Assembly (NCBI GenBank): GCA_015178975.1
Contig: WHVD01000093.1
Location: forward strand, 186,001-250,000
Origin: Hysterangium stoloniferum
Lineage: Eukaryota > Basidiomycota > Agaricomycetes > Hysterangiales > Hysterangiaceae
Length of the DNA: 64,000 nucleotides
Reading direction: 5' to 3'
Notes under the pieces: generated by a model
Told to the model about the DNA's origin: nothing
The model's database searches: none
Seen by the model: the letters and a program-made list of their open reading frames with translations, nothing else
Translations under genes and position numbers: made by a program
In this document: in pieces, positions 10,647-22,195 of the stretch
Numbering within the stretch: position 1 is the stretch's first letter
Layout of the letters: every line of letters begins with the position of its first letter

Positions 10647-12693
10647 TGTTAAGTTCTGAAACAAGGGATAAGTTCTGAGGATGTCCTGTGGAGGTTTCTG
10701 GTAATTATTCCAAACACACTTTCTGGGAATGTCCCATGGAGTCTCCAGGTAATAAGTCCAGAGAAGTTTCTGGGGATATTAGTACAAAGAGTGTATCAGA
10801 ATAATTACCAGAAGTTACTGCTGAGAGATGGACTTGGCTTCAGCTTATGTGTTGTGCCCTCATACACTCATTCAGGTGTTCATATTTTGAGCTGACAGAA
10901 CACTACAAGGAAGATGTAGATTCTGGAATTCCCATGGGAGTTCCAGGAATCGAGCATGCAGACAGACAAGGGGAGCAGAGGCTGGATCAGGACATATTCG
11001 GGGTGTAACTAGTTTGAGATTCAAACTGGATTGTAAGTACATGTTACGACCGGAAATCCCACTGGACTCTGGGCACTAACTTATATGCACCTGCACCCTA
11101 TACACACCCATTATCAGTTTACTGGAATTCCCACTGGACTCCGTACGTCAGACTCATCTACATTCATCTTTGTTATATTGTGTTTCAGTCACTGGAAAAC
11201 CCACCGGACTCCGTCTCTATCTATTTCTGACCTCATCCCGCATGTCAGTCACCGGACCCCACTCAGAAAACCTGTCATCCCTCTAACTGAGCCCCATTCC
11301 CGTTTTAGTCAAATGACCTGTCACGATTCGGACTCCGCTCCCACTCCATTTCCCATTATGGTTTATGATTTGTCACTATTCGGACTGCACTCCGTTCTGT
11401 CCCGTTCCTAACACCAAATTGGTGTTTACTATTCCCGTTTTATGTTTTGCTCGTTTCGTTTCATTATTACTGGATTCGGTATGACATTCACTCCATGGTC
11501 TATTTAAACTGGCAGATGTTGTACATACAATCCAGTCAGAAAATCGGCTTAGATTCCCCCCCAGTAATCTAATACATTTTCCACTCTAAACTCCTACTTG
11601 AATTACACCGCTCACACTAGTCAGAGCCCACGGGCTCTGGTGCATCTATCTCTCTTACCAATCTCGACTCACGACCCACGACCTCTGACCTACGACCCCT
11701 CGACCCACGACCCCCACCCAGACTCCCCAGGATTCCTGTCCGTCCATCTGAAATTGGACAATACGATCTAGTGAGGGTGTAGCCTATAAGCTGAAGCCAA
11801 GTCCTACGGGATATTCCACGGGTTTCTCCAGAAACCCACCTGTACATATCCTAACAGTACATGAGTATGGGAGACTTATATAGACTTTGAAATGCAATAA
11901 TACCAAATATGGTAATAATGAGGGGCAGAACTATTAAACATAAAACAAAACAAGTAAATACTAAACTGGGAATTTGGGATGGGATAGAACAGAAGTAGAG
12001 AATGAATCATGACAGGTCATTAGACCATAATGGGAATGGGGTTCTATGCTCTGTTAGAGGGGTTCCAGGAGTCTGGTTGGAGTCCAGTGATGGGCATAGA
12101 GAGTCGGGTATAAACAGGTTGATGTGCAGATCTGGTGGAGTCCAAGGACTGGTGCATGAGATGCAGACAAATCATGACAGGTCATGGGACCATAACAGGA
12201 GCAGGGTTCTATGCTCTGTTAGAGGGGTTCCAGGAGTCCAGTCAGAGTCTGGTGATGGGTACATCAGAGACAGAGAGTCGGGTATAAGCAGGTTGATGGC
12301 CAGGTCTGGTGGAGTCCGAGGACTGGTGCATGAGACACAGTGTTGGATATAGACAGATTGATGTACAAGTCTGCCAGAGTCCAATGACTGGTGCATATAG
12401 AGTGACATGTGGGTCCTGGCGGGTACTCCAGTTGTACTATACCTTGGGTACGATATAGAGAGTCGGGTGCAGATAAGGTGGAGTCTGGAGACCAGTGGGT
12501 TTGCTAGGTCATAACAGAAGGTGTCTAGTCAAGGGGCAGACTGACAGAATGGGATGTGAGTCAAAGGGTACTTGAGGAATGAGGGTCAGGTTCTGGTGGA
12601 TTCCAGATCTTGATAGTGGTCTGGAAGATGGTTCAGAACCTAATATAATATCCAGAGGATACTCTGTGGAGTTCCCAGGAACAAGTCTTGACA
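10647..12693. repeat. LTR-type insertion C (probable solo LTR), itself interrupted
   Basis: Starts TGTTAAGTTC, ends GTCTTGACA, flanked by CTATC on both sides (10642-10646, 12694-12698). Without nested LTR-B copy 1 it is about 1.2 kb. It has no coding signal; 12002-12352 consists of short diverged internal repeats around GGAGTCC. At 10831-10860 it carries the GACTTGGCTTCAGCTTAT module found in other LTR families. Confidence 0.75.
11042..11856 (+). repeat. Solo LTR-B copy 1
   Basis: An 815-bp LTR (TGTTACGACC...CCTAACA) with GTACA duplications at 11037-11041 and 11857-11861. It is the same family as the LTRs of Gypsy-1. It contains the palindromic module at about 11771-11804 and an open frame of 108 codons (11085-11411) that also persists in other copies. 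It is the innermost insertion of a three-level nest. Confidence 0.9.
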
Positions 12694-12925
12694 CTATCTA
12701 TCATTTACCTATGATGATAATATGATATCAGAGTGAAATCATCAATGATGTCAAACTGAGACAAGTTGAAGATTAGTTGAAGAATCTCAAAGATTAGTTG
12801 AAGAATCTCAAAAAATAGTCGAGTCAGAAATTGAGTTAGAAATTGAGTTGGAAAGTTGAAGGAATGTTGAAGAAAGTTAAATTGAATATTATCAAAATTT
12901 GAGCTTGTAGGTTCATGACAGTCTG

Positions 12926-13097
12926 TACATATGTACTTAACTGGGGGTCTGGTTCTAAGACAGATGGAACTTGCCTTCAACTTATGTGTTGTGCCCTTGC
13001 ACAAACTGTGGGTGTGCTGGTATTTCAGAAACAAATGGGAAGTGCATTCAAACAAAGTAATCAATCAACACTTAGCTGATAACCAGAAGGCAGGAGT
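12926..13097. repeat. LTR-D-like fragment
   Basis: Short LTR remnant resembling 41970-42112. Both have the cttcaacttatgtgttg module followed by a cacaaactgt tract and tatttcag. It has no coding content. It is the flank into which LTR-A copy 2 inserted. Confidence 0.5.
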
Positions 13098-13825
13098 TAT
13101 TAAGATCTAAGCTAAAAAGGGGAAGGGAGACTCTAAGTCAGGGGGTCCAATGATTGGAAATGAACTAATTGGGAGGCTGATTATAGAGATCATACTAGTC
13201 AGGAGGTCTGACTCTATAATCATAGTGGAGCTTGGCTTCAACTTATGTGTTGCACCCTCATACAAACTGTTAGAGTGCTCCGGTATTTCAAATAGAGCAA
13301 ATAGTACAATAGAGATGAAGTTCAACATTTAGCTCAATCAACTGGTGGGCCAAAAATACTAAGAGTTGTATAGTAAGAGTTCATGGCTTGCTGAGAATGT
13401 CTTTGGGGATGCTGAGAAGGGAGGAATGAGACTGGGAACTAGAAGGCAATCTAAAGAACTGTAGTATACAGTACATGAAGAGGATTTATACTATGATGAG
13501 ACAGATGACTGGATGGCCAATCAAGGAAGCAAAGGGTGAAATGGATCATGAGAAATCAATGACAATGTGGGGAGACTAAATGTAATATACTAAACAATAT
13601 TAAAGGGATCTGAGGTGGTGAGTGAGATGTGTAAATGGAGATGGTGATGGGGGAGGGAATGGAATGGAGATGGAATGGAAACTAAAAGGGTAAGACTATA
13701 ATGAAACAAGTGTTGGGGACACTGTGAGTGGTGATACAGTGAGTGGGGGTTCCAAACAGTGAAATGACAAAGGATATTAAGTACAAAACAAGTAGTGGGG
13801 GTCTGAAATGACAGGAATCCTAATA
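13098..13825 (-). repeat. LTR-D copy 1, 3' LTR of a minus-strand chromovirus remnant
   Basis: On the plus strand it runs from TATTAAGATC to ATCCTAATA, a mutated TG...CA pair compared with the copy at 40306-41263. On the minus strand it is preceded by a purine-rich tract (reverse complement of 13826-13838, AATGGGGGAATAC), the expected polypurine tract before a 3' LTR. This sets the element direction as minus. The 5' part of that element is missing. Confidence 0.7.
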
Positions 13826-13999
13826 GTATTCCCCCATTAGATCAAGACCATTTGAGACCTTTCCAGAAAATGACACTGGTGTGCTCACTTGTTTGAAATG
13901 TTCACATCCATAGCCTGTTAGTCAAAATGGGTATTAGTGAAAATATAAAAAATTCAGAAAAATATGAGATAAATTCATTGTCTCTTGTCTTCACTCCCA

Positions 14000-15532
14000 A
14001 TGCCTCCACCTCTCTTCTTACCAAGCCCCAGTGATGGGGATGATGTCAAAAAACTTTGCCAACAACTACAGGAGGCCAAGGAGTGACAGTAGTTACAACT
14101 TGAATGGGAGGCTGCTGAGAAAAAGCAGAAGGAGGATGATCATCAGGAAGCATTGGTGGTGAAGAAGAAGACTGCCAATGATATGAAGGGCAAGGGTAAG
14201 GGTAAGGGTAAGGTGGTGGTGGGGCCATCAAAGGTACATGTCTTCTTCTTTCTGTTTTGTCCTTTACTGACTATAGAAAACAGGCAAAAAGGAAATGTGA
14301 GGATGATGAGGATGGTGAGGATGGTGAGGATGGTGAGGATGGTGAGGATGGTGAGGATGGTGAGGATGGTGAGGATGGTGAGGATGGTGAGGATGGTGAG
14401 GATGGTGAGGATGGTGAGGATGGTGAGGATGGTGAGGATGGTGAGGATGGTGAGGATGGTGAGGATGGTGAGGATGGTGAGGATGGTGAGGATGGTGAGG
14501 ATGGTGAGGATGGTGAGGATGGTGAGGATGGTGAGGATGGTGAGGATGGTGAGGATGGTGAGGATGGTGAGGATGGTGAGGATGGTGAGGATGGTGAGGA
14601 TGGTGAGGATGGTGAGGATGGTGAGGATGGTGAGGGATGGTGAGGATGGTGAGGATGGTGAGGATGGTGAGGATGGTGAGGATGGTGAGGATGGTGAGGA
14701 TGGTGAGGATGGTGAGGATGGTGAGGATGGTGAGGATGGTGAGGATGGTGAGGATGGTGAGGATGGTGAGGATGGTGAGGATGGTGAGGATGGTGAGGAT
14801 GGTGAGGATGGTGAGGATGGTGAGGATGGTGAGGATGGTGAGGATGGTGAGGATGGTGAGGGGGGATGGTGAGGATGGTGAGGATGGTGAGGATGGTGAG
14901 GATGGTGAGGATGGTGAGGATGGTGAGGATGGTGAGGATGGTGAGGATGGTGAGGATGGTGAGGATGGTGAGGATGGTGAGGATGGTGAGGATGGTGAGG
15001 ATGGTGAGGATGGTGAGGATGGTGAGGATAGGGGGGCTGGAAGTCCCAGACAGTAAGTTTTCTTTTCATTTTATTATTATTTTGATACTGATGTGATCAT
15101 AGGAGAGTTCCAGCTTTGGGGGGTCCATTGTGTGTGGGATGCACAGCATTGGGCATCCAGTGCACTTCCATGGGCTTCAACAGAGTCTGTGCACAGTACA
15201 ACAGGAGCAAGAAAGGTTGCACATTTGCAACACCATTGCTGGAATTGGTGGTGGAGCCTCTAAAAGAGATTGGGGAGACCCTGAAAGGGATCTTGGGTGC
15301 ACTGGAGACAGTGGCTTACTCCTGTCATCAGTTGGAGGAATGGTGGTCCATGGTGGGGAGTAGGCAAGAAATGGGAATACTGGTGGAGGAGGAGGTGCCA
15401 TTTGAAGGGAGTTCAAGCATTTTTGGTACTATAAATTGGCCTGGGACTAGTTTAGTGGTTGAGAGGAGGAGTAGAAATAGATCCAGAGGTGAGAAGGAAC
15501 AAGAGACACCTCAAATCAATACTCTAGATTAG
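14000..15532 (+). pseudogene. Retroelement antisense accessory gene, copy 1 (cysteine-cluster protein), with repeat expansion
   Basis: Spliced gene antisense to the LTR-D element. Exon 1 (14000-14232) encodes a charged, helix-forming segment (CQQLQEAKE; EAAEKKQKEDD) with two early stops (TGA 14084, TAG 14090) and ends in a GKGKGKGK run. Exon 2 begins after 14274 (KQAKRKCEDDEDG) and is filled by the 9-bp array. The last exon (about 15105-15532) encodes CVGCTALGIQC, eight residues, CAQY, NRSKKGC: the spacing of a Zn2Cys6 cluster with the fifth cysteine changed to tyrosine (TAC). The downstream part predicts an amphipathic helix. It resembles the genes at 22641-23443 and 43729-44425. Zn2Cys6 clusters normally bind DNA, but this function is only inferred and the present copy is broken. 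Confidence 0.7.
14308..15029 (+). repeat. (GAGGATGGT)n tandem array
   Basis: About 80 tandem copies of a 9-bp unit, nearly perfect, with two single-unit disruptions at about 14632-14640 (GAGGGATGG) and 14857-14868 (GAGGGGGGATGG), each shifting frame. In the frame of the host pseudogene it would read as repeated Glu-Asp-Gly. The near-identity of units shows recent expansion. The long frames in every other phase here are repeat artefacts. Confidence 0.97.
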
Positions 15533-15831
15533 TTGTAAATTATGAAAAAGGACTTAAACAAATGTATTAGTATAGCATGAGAAAATTGGGGGTCCAAACA
15601 TGTAGAAGTGTTGGGCCAGCAAGCTTGGTTATAGTATGGTGTGGATGGTCAAACAAAAGGAAGCTAAAAAAAGGAGAGAAACAAAAACAAGAAGAGACAT
15701 AGGACAATAAGGAGTAATGGTAATGAATCCAATGGTATTGGGGTACTGAAGAACAGAGATCTAAAAAGGGAACATGTTAGAATCCTCACCATTTTGGGCC
15801 CCTGTAGCCTATTTCTACCTTGGTGACCCTC
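15533..15831 (-). other. Remnant of the post-pol region of the minus-strand element
   Basis: No gene is visible. The reverse complement of about 15690-15730 resembles the sequence just after the pol stop of Gypsy-1 (22441-22530) and of Gypsy-2 (about 45230-45300), including the agagacatagg...gaatccaa landmarks. It therefore links accessory gene copy 1 to a lost pol gene on the minus strand. Confidence 0.55.
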
Positions 15832-16191
15832 TGTCACAACCATCACAGTCACAACATTGTCACAAAATATTCAAGGTAATTTTTGACAACTCTTTGACTT
15901 TGACTTGACCAATGAATTTGACTCAACTCCTATTTGACTTTCTTCGACAATATCAAATATCTTTGACATTCTCAGTTCAATGTCATGAATGATTTCATTA
16001 TGAGTCATAATGTAGTCATAGGTAAACAATGGAAAGCATAAAAGGGCAATGAGAAGAGTGAAGACCTCAGTCAGAAAATCTCTCCATTGAACATTAGTTG
16101 TCTGTATTACTAATCTACTCTCAATCTTATCTTTTGTAATTGTCAAAAAATTTTGACATTAACATCTGTGAGCCTTCACAACTGGTATTAG
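15832..16191 (+). repeat. LTR-E, 3'-truncated
   Basis: Starts TGTCACAACC like the other LTR-E copies (26134, 39557, 45644) but stops about 70 bp short, where the 5' LTR of Gypsy-1 begins. It was interrupted by, or recombined with, the Gypsy insertion. Confidence 0.75.
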
Positions 16192-17013
16192 TGTTACAAC
16201 CAGAATTCCTGCCAGACTCCGGGCACTAACTTATATGCACCTGTTCTCTATACGCACCAATTGTCAGTTTAGAATTCCCACCAGACTCCATACATCAGAC
16301 TTGTCCATGTTCAACTTCGTTACATCATGTATCAGTCACCAGAATACCCACCGGACTCCATCCCTGTCTATGTCCGACCTCGTCCCACATGTCAGTCACC
16401 AGACCCTGCTCAGAAAACCCATCATCCCTCTAACAGAGCCCCGTTCCTGTTTTAGTCAAATGACCTATCACAATTTGGACTCCGCTCCCGCTCCATTTCC
16501 CGTTATGGTTTATGATTTGTCACGATTCAGACTCTGCTCCATTCCATCCCATTCCTAACACCAAATTTGGTGTTTACTATTCTCATTTTATGTTTTGCTA
16601 GTTTCGTTTCATTATTACTGGATTTGGTATGTCATTCATTCCATGGTCTATATAGTCTGGCAGATGTTGTACATACAATCCAGTCAGAAAATTGGCTTAG
16701 ATTCCCCCCAGTAATCTAATACATTTTCCGCTCTAAACCCCTCCTTGAATTACACTGCTCTTGCTAGTCAGAGCCCACAGGCTCCAATGCATCTATCTCA
16801 CTTATTCATCTCAACTCCCTGACCTCTCGACCCACGACCTCCGACCTATGACCCCTTGACCCATGAACCCTGCCCAGACTCCCCAGGTTTCCCATCCACC
16901 TGTCTGAAATTGGACAACACGATCTCACGAGGGTGCAGCCTATAAGCTGAAGCCAAGTCCTACCAGATATCCTGTGGGTTTCTCCAGAAACCGGCCATGT
17001 ACGTACCCTAACA
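16192..17013 (+). repeat. 5' LTR of Gypsy-1 (LTR-B copy 2)
   Basis: An 822-bp LTR, TGTTACAACC...CCCTAACA. It contains four short internal repeats around GGAATTCCCRCYGGACTCC, the palindromic module with an embedded TATAA (16928-16960) about 55 bp before its end, and a 107-codon open frame (16235-16558) that also occurs in other LTR-B copies. The TATAA suggests initiation close to the LTR end; this is inferred. Confidence 0.88.
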
Positions 17014-17047
17014 GTATTTTCTGACTAAGACTCGCAGATTGTTCAAT

Positions 17048-18310
17048 ATGCCACCAAGAAAAAAAACGCATGCACAGGCATCATTACCTGGACCGTCGAC
17101 TCTTCATTCCCCATTAACTTTGTATACCAGCCAGACACTCGCAAACCAGTTGGAAGCCATGGAAGAGGCCTGTATCGAAGAAGTCCCAGAAAACCAGGAT
17201 GAATCCGAGCACAAGGACGAGTCCATGGCCCCCGACAAGGGCAAAGGTGTCAAAAATCCTCCATCTAGTGATCGACTGCTGCTTTCAGATCCTGAGTATT
17301 TAGCAATCACTCTAGAAAGGTTGATGAATCATATGCTTGGAGAAGGCAAAAAGAAAGATCCGGAACCTCTGCAGTCAAAAGTCAATGCTCCGGAACCCTT
17401 CTCAGGTTCCAACCCAAACAAACTCTCTACTTTCCTCATGCAATGTCACTTCAATTTCCGCAATCAATCTGCTACATTCTCCACGGACTTCTGAAAAGTC
17501 AACTATGCACTTTCGTACTTGTCAGGCTCCATGTTGAAATGGTTCGAACTGGCTTTTAGCGGACTTTCTGAGGAAGAGCCGCTTTGGCCCGAAGATTGGG
17601 ATGCTTTTGTTGAGGAGCTTGAAACCAACTTTGGCCCATATGACCTGACAGGAGAAGCCAAGAACAGTCTCACAAATCTTTGTATGAAGGACACGCAGCG
17701 CATCACGCACTATATTGTCCAATTTAATAATTTTGCAGCTTGTTGTCAGTGGGGCGATCCCGCTCTCTGCCACCAATTCTACACCGGTCTGCCATCCTGC
17801 CTTAAAGATGAAGTCTCGAAAGGAGAAGATGGCAAGCCAAAAACCCTGTCCCATATGCACCTCAAGGCTCAAAACGGGGATGCACGTTATTGGGAACATT
17901 GCGCGGAAGTTGCCCACGAGACCTCCGTGGACAAAGTAAACAGGTCCATGGCCAATAAAACTAACAACAACAACTCATCAACCAGCAACCAGAACTCCAA
18001 GCAATCCAACAAGAAGAATGATAAAAAGTCTTCAAACAACAACAACAACAACAACAACAAAGGTCAACAGTCTGGCAAGCAGACTGGAAAACCTGACCTC
18101 ACAGGCAAACTTGGACCCAATGGCAAATTGACCCCACAGGAAAGACAACATCATATGGACAATAACCTCTGTCTCTTGTGCAGAAAACCTGGTCATCGCA
18201 TCCCAGAATGTCTGCTGGCAAAAGCAAACTCTGAAAAGGGTCAAACAGCCAAGACCTCCACAGAAACCCCGTCGAAGGACAAACTGGCTTCTGACTTGAA
18301 AAAAGAGTGA
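17048..18310 (+). pseudogene. gag: Gypsy-1 gag polyprotein
   Basis: Begins MPPRKKTHAQASLPG shortly after the 5' LTR. The capsid-like core (SMLKWFELAFSGL; WPEDWDAFVEELETNFG; HYIVQFNNFA) is typical of retrotransposon_gag. It is followed by an Asn-rich linker with an (AAC)n run (about 18033-18060) and a CCHC zinc knuckle, CLLCRKPGHRIPEC. One in-frame TGA at 17492-17494 interrupts the core; CGA to TGA is the likely cause. A near-identical start is repeated at 42840-42903. The gag frame ends at 18310, just after an A6 run. Confidence 0.85.
18299..18310 (+). promoter_or_regulatory. Possible -1 frameshift site between gag and pol
   Basis: The last gag codons are AAA AAA GAG TGA (18299-18310). The pol frame is -1 relative to gag and is open from here. 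A slip on the A6 run would join the two, as in many Gypsy elements. No downstream pseudoknot was assessed. Confidence 0.45.
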
Positions 18311-18799
18311 GCAACCCCACGGACTCCGTGTGGGTCAGGGGTTGCATTGCCTCTCCGTGCATTCAAGAGTTTACCCACCTCAACGCATCCACTCTTTCGC
18401 ATTCTGATTCACTTTTCATTAAACTTATGTCTAATATGATTCTGAAATTCATTTTTTCAGCTCTTATAGATTCCGGCTCGACTCATTGTTTTTTAGATAC
18501 AAAATTCACACAAAAACATTTGTTATCAACTTATCCAATAAATCCCATTGGCCTCCACCTCTTTGATGGCACAAGTAATTTGGTTGTTACCCAAGCTTGT
18601 GATTTATCCATCTGTTTCCTGTGTGGAACATCTCAGTTGGTCACTTTCTATGTGACCCAGTTAGACTCAAGTTGCTTGGTGGTCCTAGGACACAACTGGC
18701 TTACCTGCTACAATCTGTTGATTGACTGGATAGCTAACAGTATAACATTCCAGACTCCCATGGCAGCTGAGGAAACTGTGCCCGACATGGCCTCCACAG

Positions 18800-19205
18800 C
18801 ACCCATGGCCTTCCTAAATGTTCATCCAGGAAATTGTGGATCGCAGAAGTTCCGTGGACGAAAGTGGGTAAATATGTCCTAGGGGTGGCTGGGCGCCTTC
18901 TTCGAGATCAATTTTTAAGTCATATTCTCTGTGGGGTGGAAGCCAGTCAGCTTTCTGCTTGCTAAAAATATCCGTGAAGTCATGATATTTCTCTGGGATG
19001 CCTTCTAGGTCAGCAGCTTGCTCAGATGCAGATACCAGGGTTGAAAAATGACCAGTTGCTTCATCAATTTTTAGGTTGATAGTGAACACCTGGGACCCAT
19101 CCATTTTTGTAGCCCTAATAAAAGCTGCAGCATTAATCAGAGAAATAGATGGAGGTGTCGTGGGTTCCAGGGAAGCCATGGATGCTGTAGGGATCACAGG
19201 AGTCC
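18800..19205 (-). other. Inverted segment inside Gypsy-1 pol
   Basis: About 400 bp of pol between protease and RT reads on the opposite strand. The minus strand encodes INLKIDEATGHFSTLV, EKYHDFTDIFSK and DWLPPHREYDLKIDLEEGAQ, which belong just before the RT domain. The segment is bounded by short inverted repeats centred on CCATGG (about 18798-18816 and 19176-19193). Plus-strand coding resumes at [14 protein letters not shown] (about 19211). Confidence 0.85.
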
Positions 19206-21714
19206 TCGAGACTGCAATTTGGAGCACCTATTCTGTTTGTCAGAAAAAAGGATGGATCCCTTAGACTATGTGTTGATTTCAGAGGACTCAATGCTGTCAC
19301 AAAAAAGGATAAGTATCCACTTCCACTTATATCTGATCTGCTCGATGCTCCATGGAATGCCCAGATTTACACCAAAATAGATCTCAAACATGCCTATCAT
19401 TTGGTCTGGATCTCCACGGGCGATGAATGGAAAACCACTTTTAGAACCTGCTATGGGGCCTTTGAGTGGTTGGTGATGCCCTTTGGACTCACCAATGCTC
19501 CATCTGTTTTTCAATGTTTTATCAATGACATTTTCTCCGACATGCTCAATGTATGTGTCATTGTTTACTTGGACAACATTCTTATCTACTCCCAGGATCC
19601 CACGGAACATGACAAACAAGTTTGTGAAGTTCTCTGGAGACTCAGACAATATGGTTTATTCGTGAATGGTAAAAAATGTACTTTTGACACAGACTCCGTG
19701 GAATACCTGGGTTTCATAATGGGACCCGATGGACTCCGCATGGATGAAACTAAAGTGCAAGTCATTAAAGATTGGCCTGAACCCTGAAAAGTTAAAGATA
19801 TACAATCCTTCCTCAGCTTTGCCAATTTTTACCGATGGTTTATCCGCGGATATTCTGACATCACGGTTCCCCTTACCTGTCTTACATATAAGGATACTCC
19901 ATGGAATTTTAATGATAAGTGTCAAAAAGCTTTCAACCTTTTAAAAAATTCTTTTTCTTCAGCTCCTATCTTGTTGCATTGGAAACCAGACCTCCTGCTC
20001 ATTGTTGAAATGGATGCCTCGGACTATGCACTTAGAGCCATTCTGTCTATCCAGGACTCCAACAGAGAAGTCCACCCCATGGCTTTTCTGTCCCAGACTT
20101 TTACCAGAGCAGAGCTCAATTACGACGTTCATAAGGAACTCCTGGCAATTTTTTCAGCTTTCAAAATGTGGTGACACTATTTGGAAGGCTCAGGAACTCC
20201 GATTGACATTGTAACAGATCACAAAAACCTGGAATACTTTTCTACCACAAAACTTTTGACCTGTTGGTAGGCCGACTGGTCTGAATACCTATCCACTTTC
20301 AATATGACTATCCATTTTTGATCTGGCCATCTCGGTGGCAAACCTGACGCTTTAACTAGATGATGGGACGTCTATCCTAAAGAGGGGAGCAATGACTATG
20401 CCACAGTAAATCCACACAACCTGAAACCCATTTTCACAAATCAGCAACTTACCGCATTGGTCCGTGCAACTTTCCTCATCAATCCCATTGTCCGTGGAAT
20501 TATCATTATGGATATTGAGAAGCTACATCAAGATATTCTATCAGCAATTCCACTAGACCCGATTACTAAAGCACACCTTGACAATCCCATGGACCCTGAT
20601 CAACTCCGGTGGTCTCTTGATCAGCATGGTTTCATTAGACTTGACGATTGTATCTATGTACTGGACTCCAATGGCCTCCGCCTCAGGATCCTTCAGTATA
20701 AACATGATCACCCACTCTCTGGACATTTTGGGTACAAAAAAACTCTATCATCAATAAGAAGAGAATATACTTGGTCCAGACTCCATGGATTCGTTAAGCA
20801 CTATTGTAAATCTTGCACTACTTGTCCCCACTTGAAATCTCAGCGACACAAGCTATATGGCCTTTTGAAACAACTCCCGGTACCGGAACACCCATGAAAT
20901 TCTATTTCTATGGATTTCATTGAACACCTACCAGACTCCGAAGGTTTTTCCACCATTCTAGTCATTGTTGACAGATTCTCAAAACAAGGTATATCCATCC
21001 CTACACATGATACAATTACATCCATGCAGTTAGTGGAACTTTTTATTATCCACGTATTTTCCAAGCATGGAGTTCCATCCCACATAACTTCTGATCGAGG
21101 ATCAGAGTCCATATCTCACTTCTTTAGATCCCTCAGGAAATCCTTGGACATGAAATTACATTTCACATCCAGACATCACCCAGAAGGTGATGGACAAACT
21201 GAACACGTCAATCAGACATTGGAACAATATCTCCACGTATATTACAGTTATCAACAGGACAATTGGAAATCCTTGTTACCACTTGCAGAATTTGCTTACA
21301 ACAATGCACCCTTGGCCACTACTGGCGTTTCCACGTTCTTTGCAAATAAAGGATATAATCTAAATATTACAGTACATCCAGAATGAAATCCCACCTCTGC
21401 TTGTGCTCAAGAGTTCACCACAGACCTCCATGAGCTCCACGAGGAACTCTGGACTGCACTAAGTCCACCCAAGAGCAATATCAACATTCAGTGGACAAAC
21501 ACCAGACTCTGCCACCAAACTTCAAGATTGGCGATCATGTTTTTGTCAAAGCTCAATTCTTCTGGACTACCTGTCCATCAAAAAAGCTTGCTGAAAAATA
21601 TTTAGGTCCATTTGAAATTATCGCACATGTAGGTTCAGTCTCTTGGACCCTACGGCTTCCGGATAGCATGTGTGTGGTACTGCTAACACTATCCTGGATT
21701 GCATGCAATCTCCA

Positions 21715-22195
21715 TGTCACGTATCGAATTTTACTCAATAAAGTCGAATAAACAATCGAAGAATATTCAACAATATCGAATAAAAATGCCTCATTTGATG
21801 AAGTATTAATTTGTCCTGTTGATAAAGTGTGAGGCAAAGATAGGATACAGAGGCTCACGAATAAATAAGTCAAAGAAAGGCTCAGAAAAAGTTCAACAAT
21901 TATATAATACAGTAATAATATAATATAATACAGGTTTTCTGACTGACTTCCTTCGTTCCTATCATTGCCCTTATATACTATATATCATTTACTTATGATG
22001 ATAATATGATATCAAAGTGAAATCATCAATGACATCAAACTAAGACAAGTTGAAGATATTTGATATTGTCGAAGATATTGTCGAAGAATAGTCAAGTCGG
22101 AAGTCAAGTTGGAAATTGAGTTGGAAAGTCGAAGAAATGTTGAAGAAATGTTAAATTAAATATTATCAAAAATTTGAGCTTGTACGTTCATGACA
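21715..22195 (-). repeat. Solo LTR-A copy 3, inside Gypsy-1 pol
   Basis: A 481-bp inverted LTR-A (TGTCACGTATCG...TTCATGACA) between the integrase and chromodomain. Flanking 5-mers are CTCCA and CTCTG, which differ at two positions by transitions, so the duplication is probable but decayed. Coding sequence continues on both sides. Confidence 0.88.

Larger units (their letters stand above)
10404..12920 (-). repeat. Solo LTR-A copy 2, split by element C
   Basis: Inverted copy of LTR-A, beginning TGACACAAATC (first bases mutated) and ending GTTCATGACA, with perfect GTCTG duplications at 10399-10403 and 12921-12925. It is interrupted at 10647-12693 by another LTR-type element. It lies only 32 bp from LTR-A copy 1 in the opposite orientation. 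Confidence 0.85.

Noticed and set aside
14143-15096. Long open frames reading as repeated VRM, EDG, HHP or LTI on both strands
   Set aside because: All are products of the 9-bp (GAGGATGGT)n array, which has no stop in most phases. Only the frame that joins the flanking exons is considered part of a gene.
18814-19227. A separate minus-strand gene of 137 codons
   Set aside because: Its protein is the protease-RT linker of Gypsy pol, so it is an inverted pol segment and not an independent gene.
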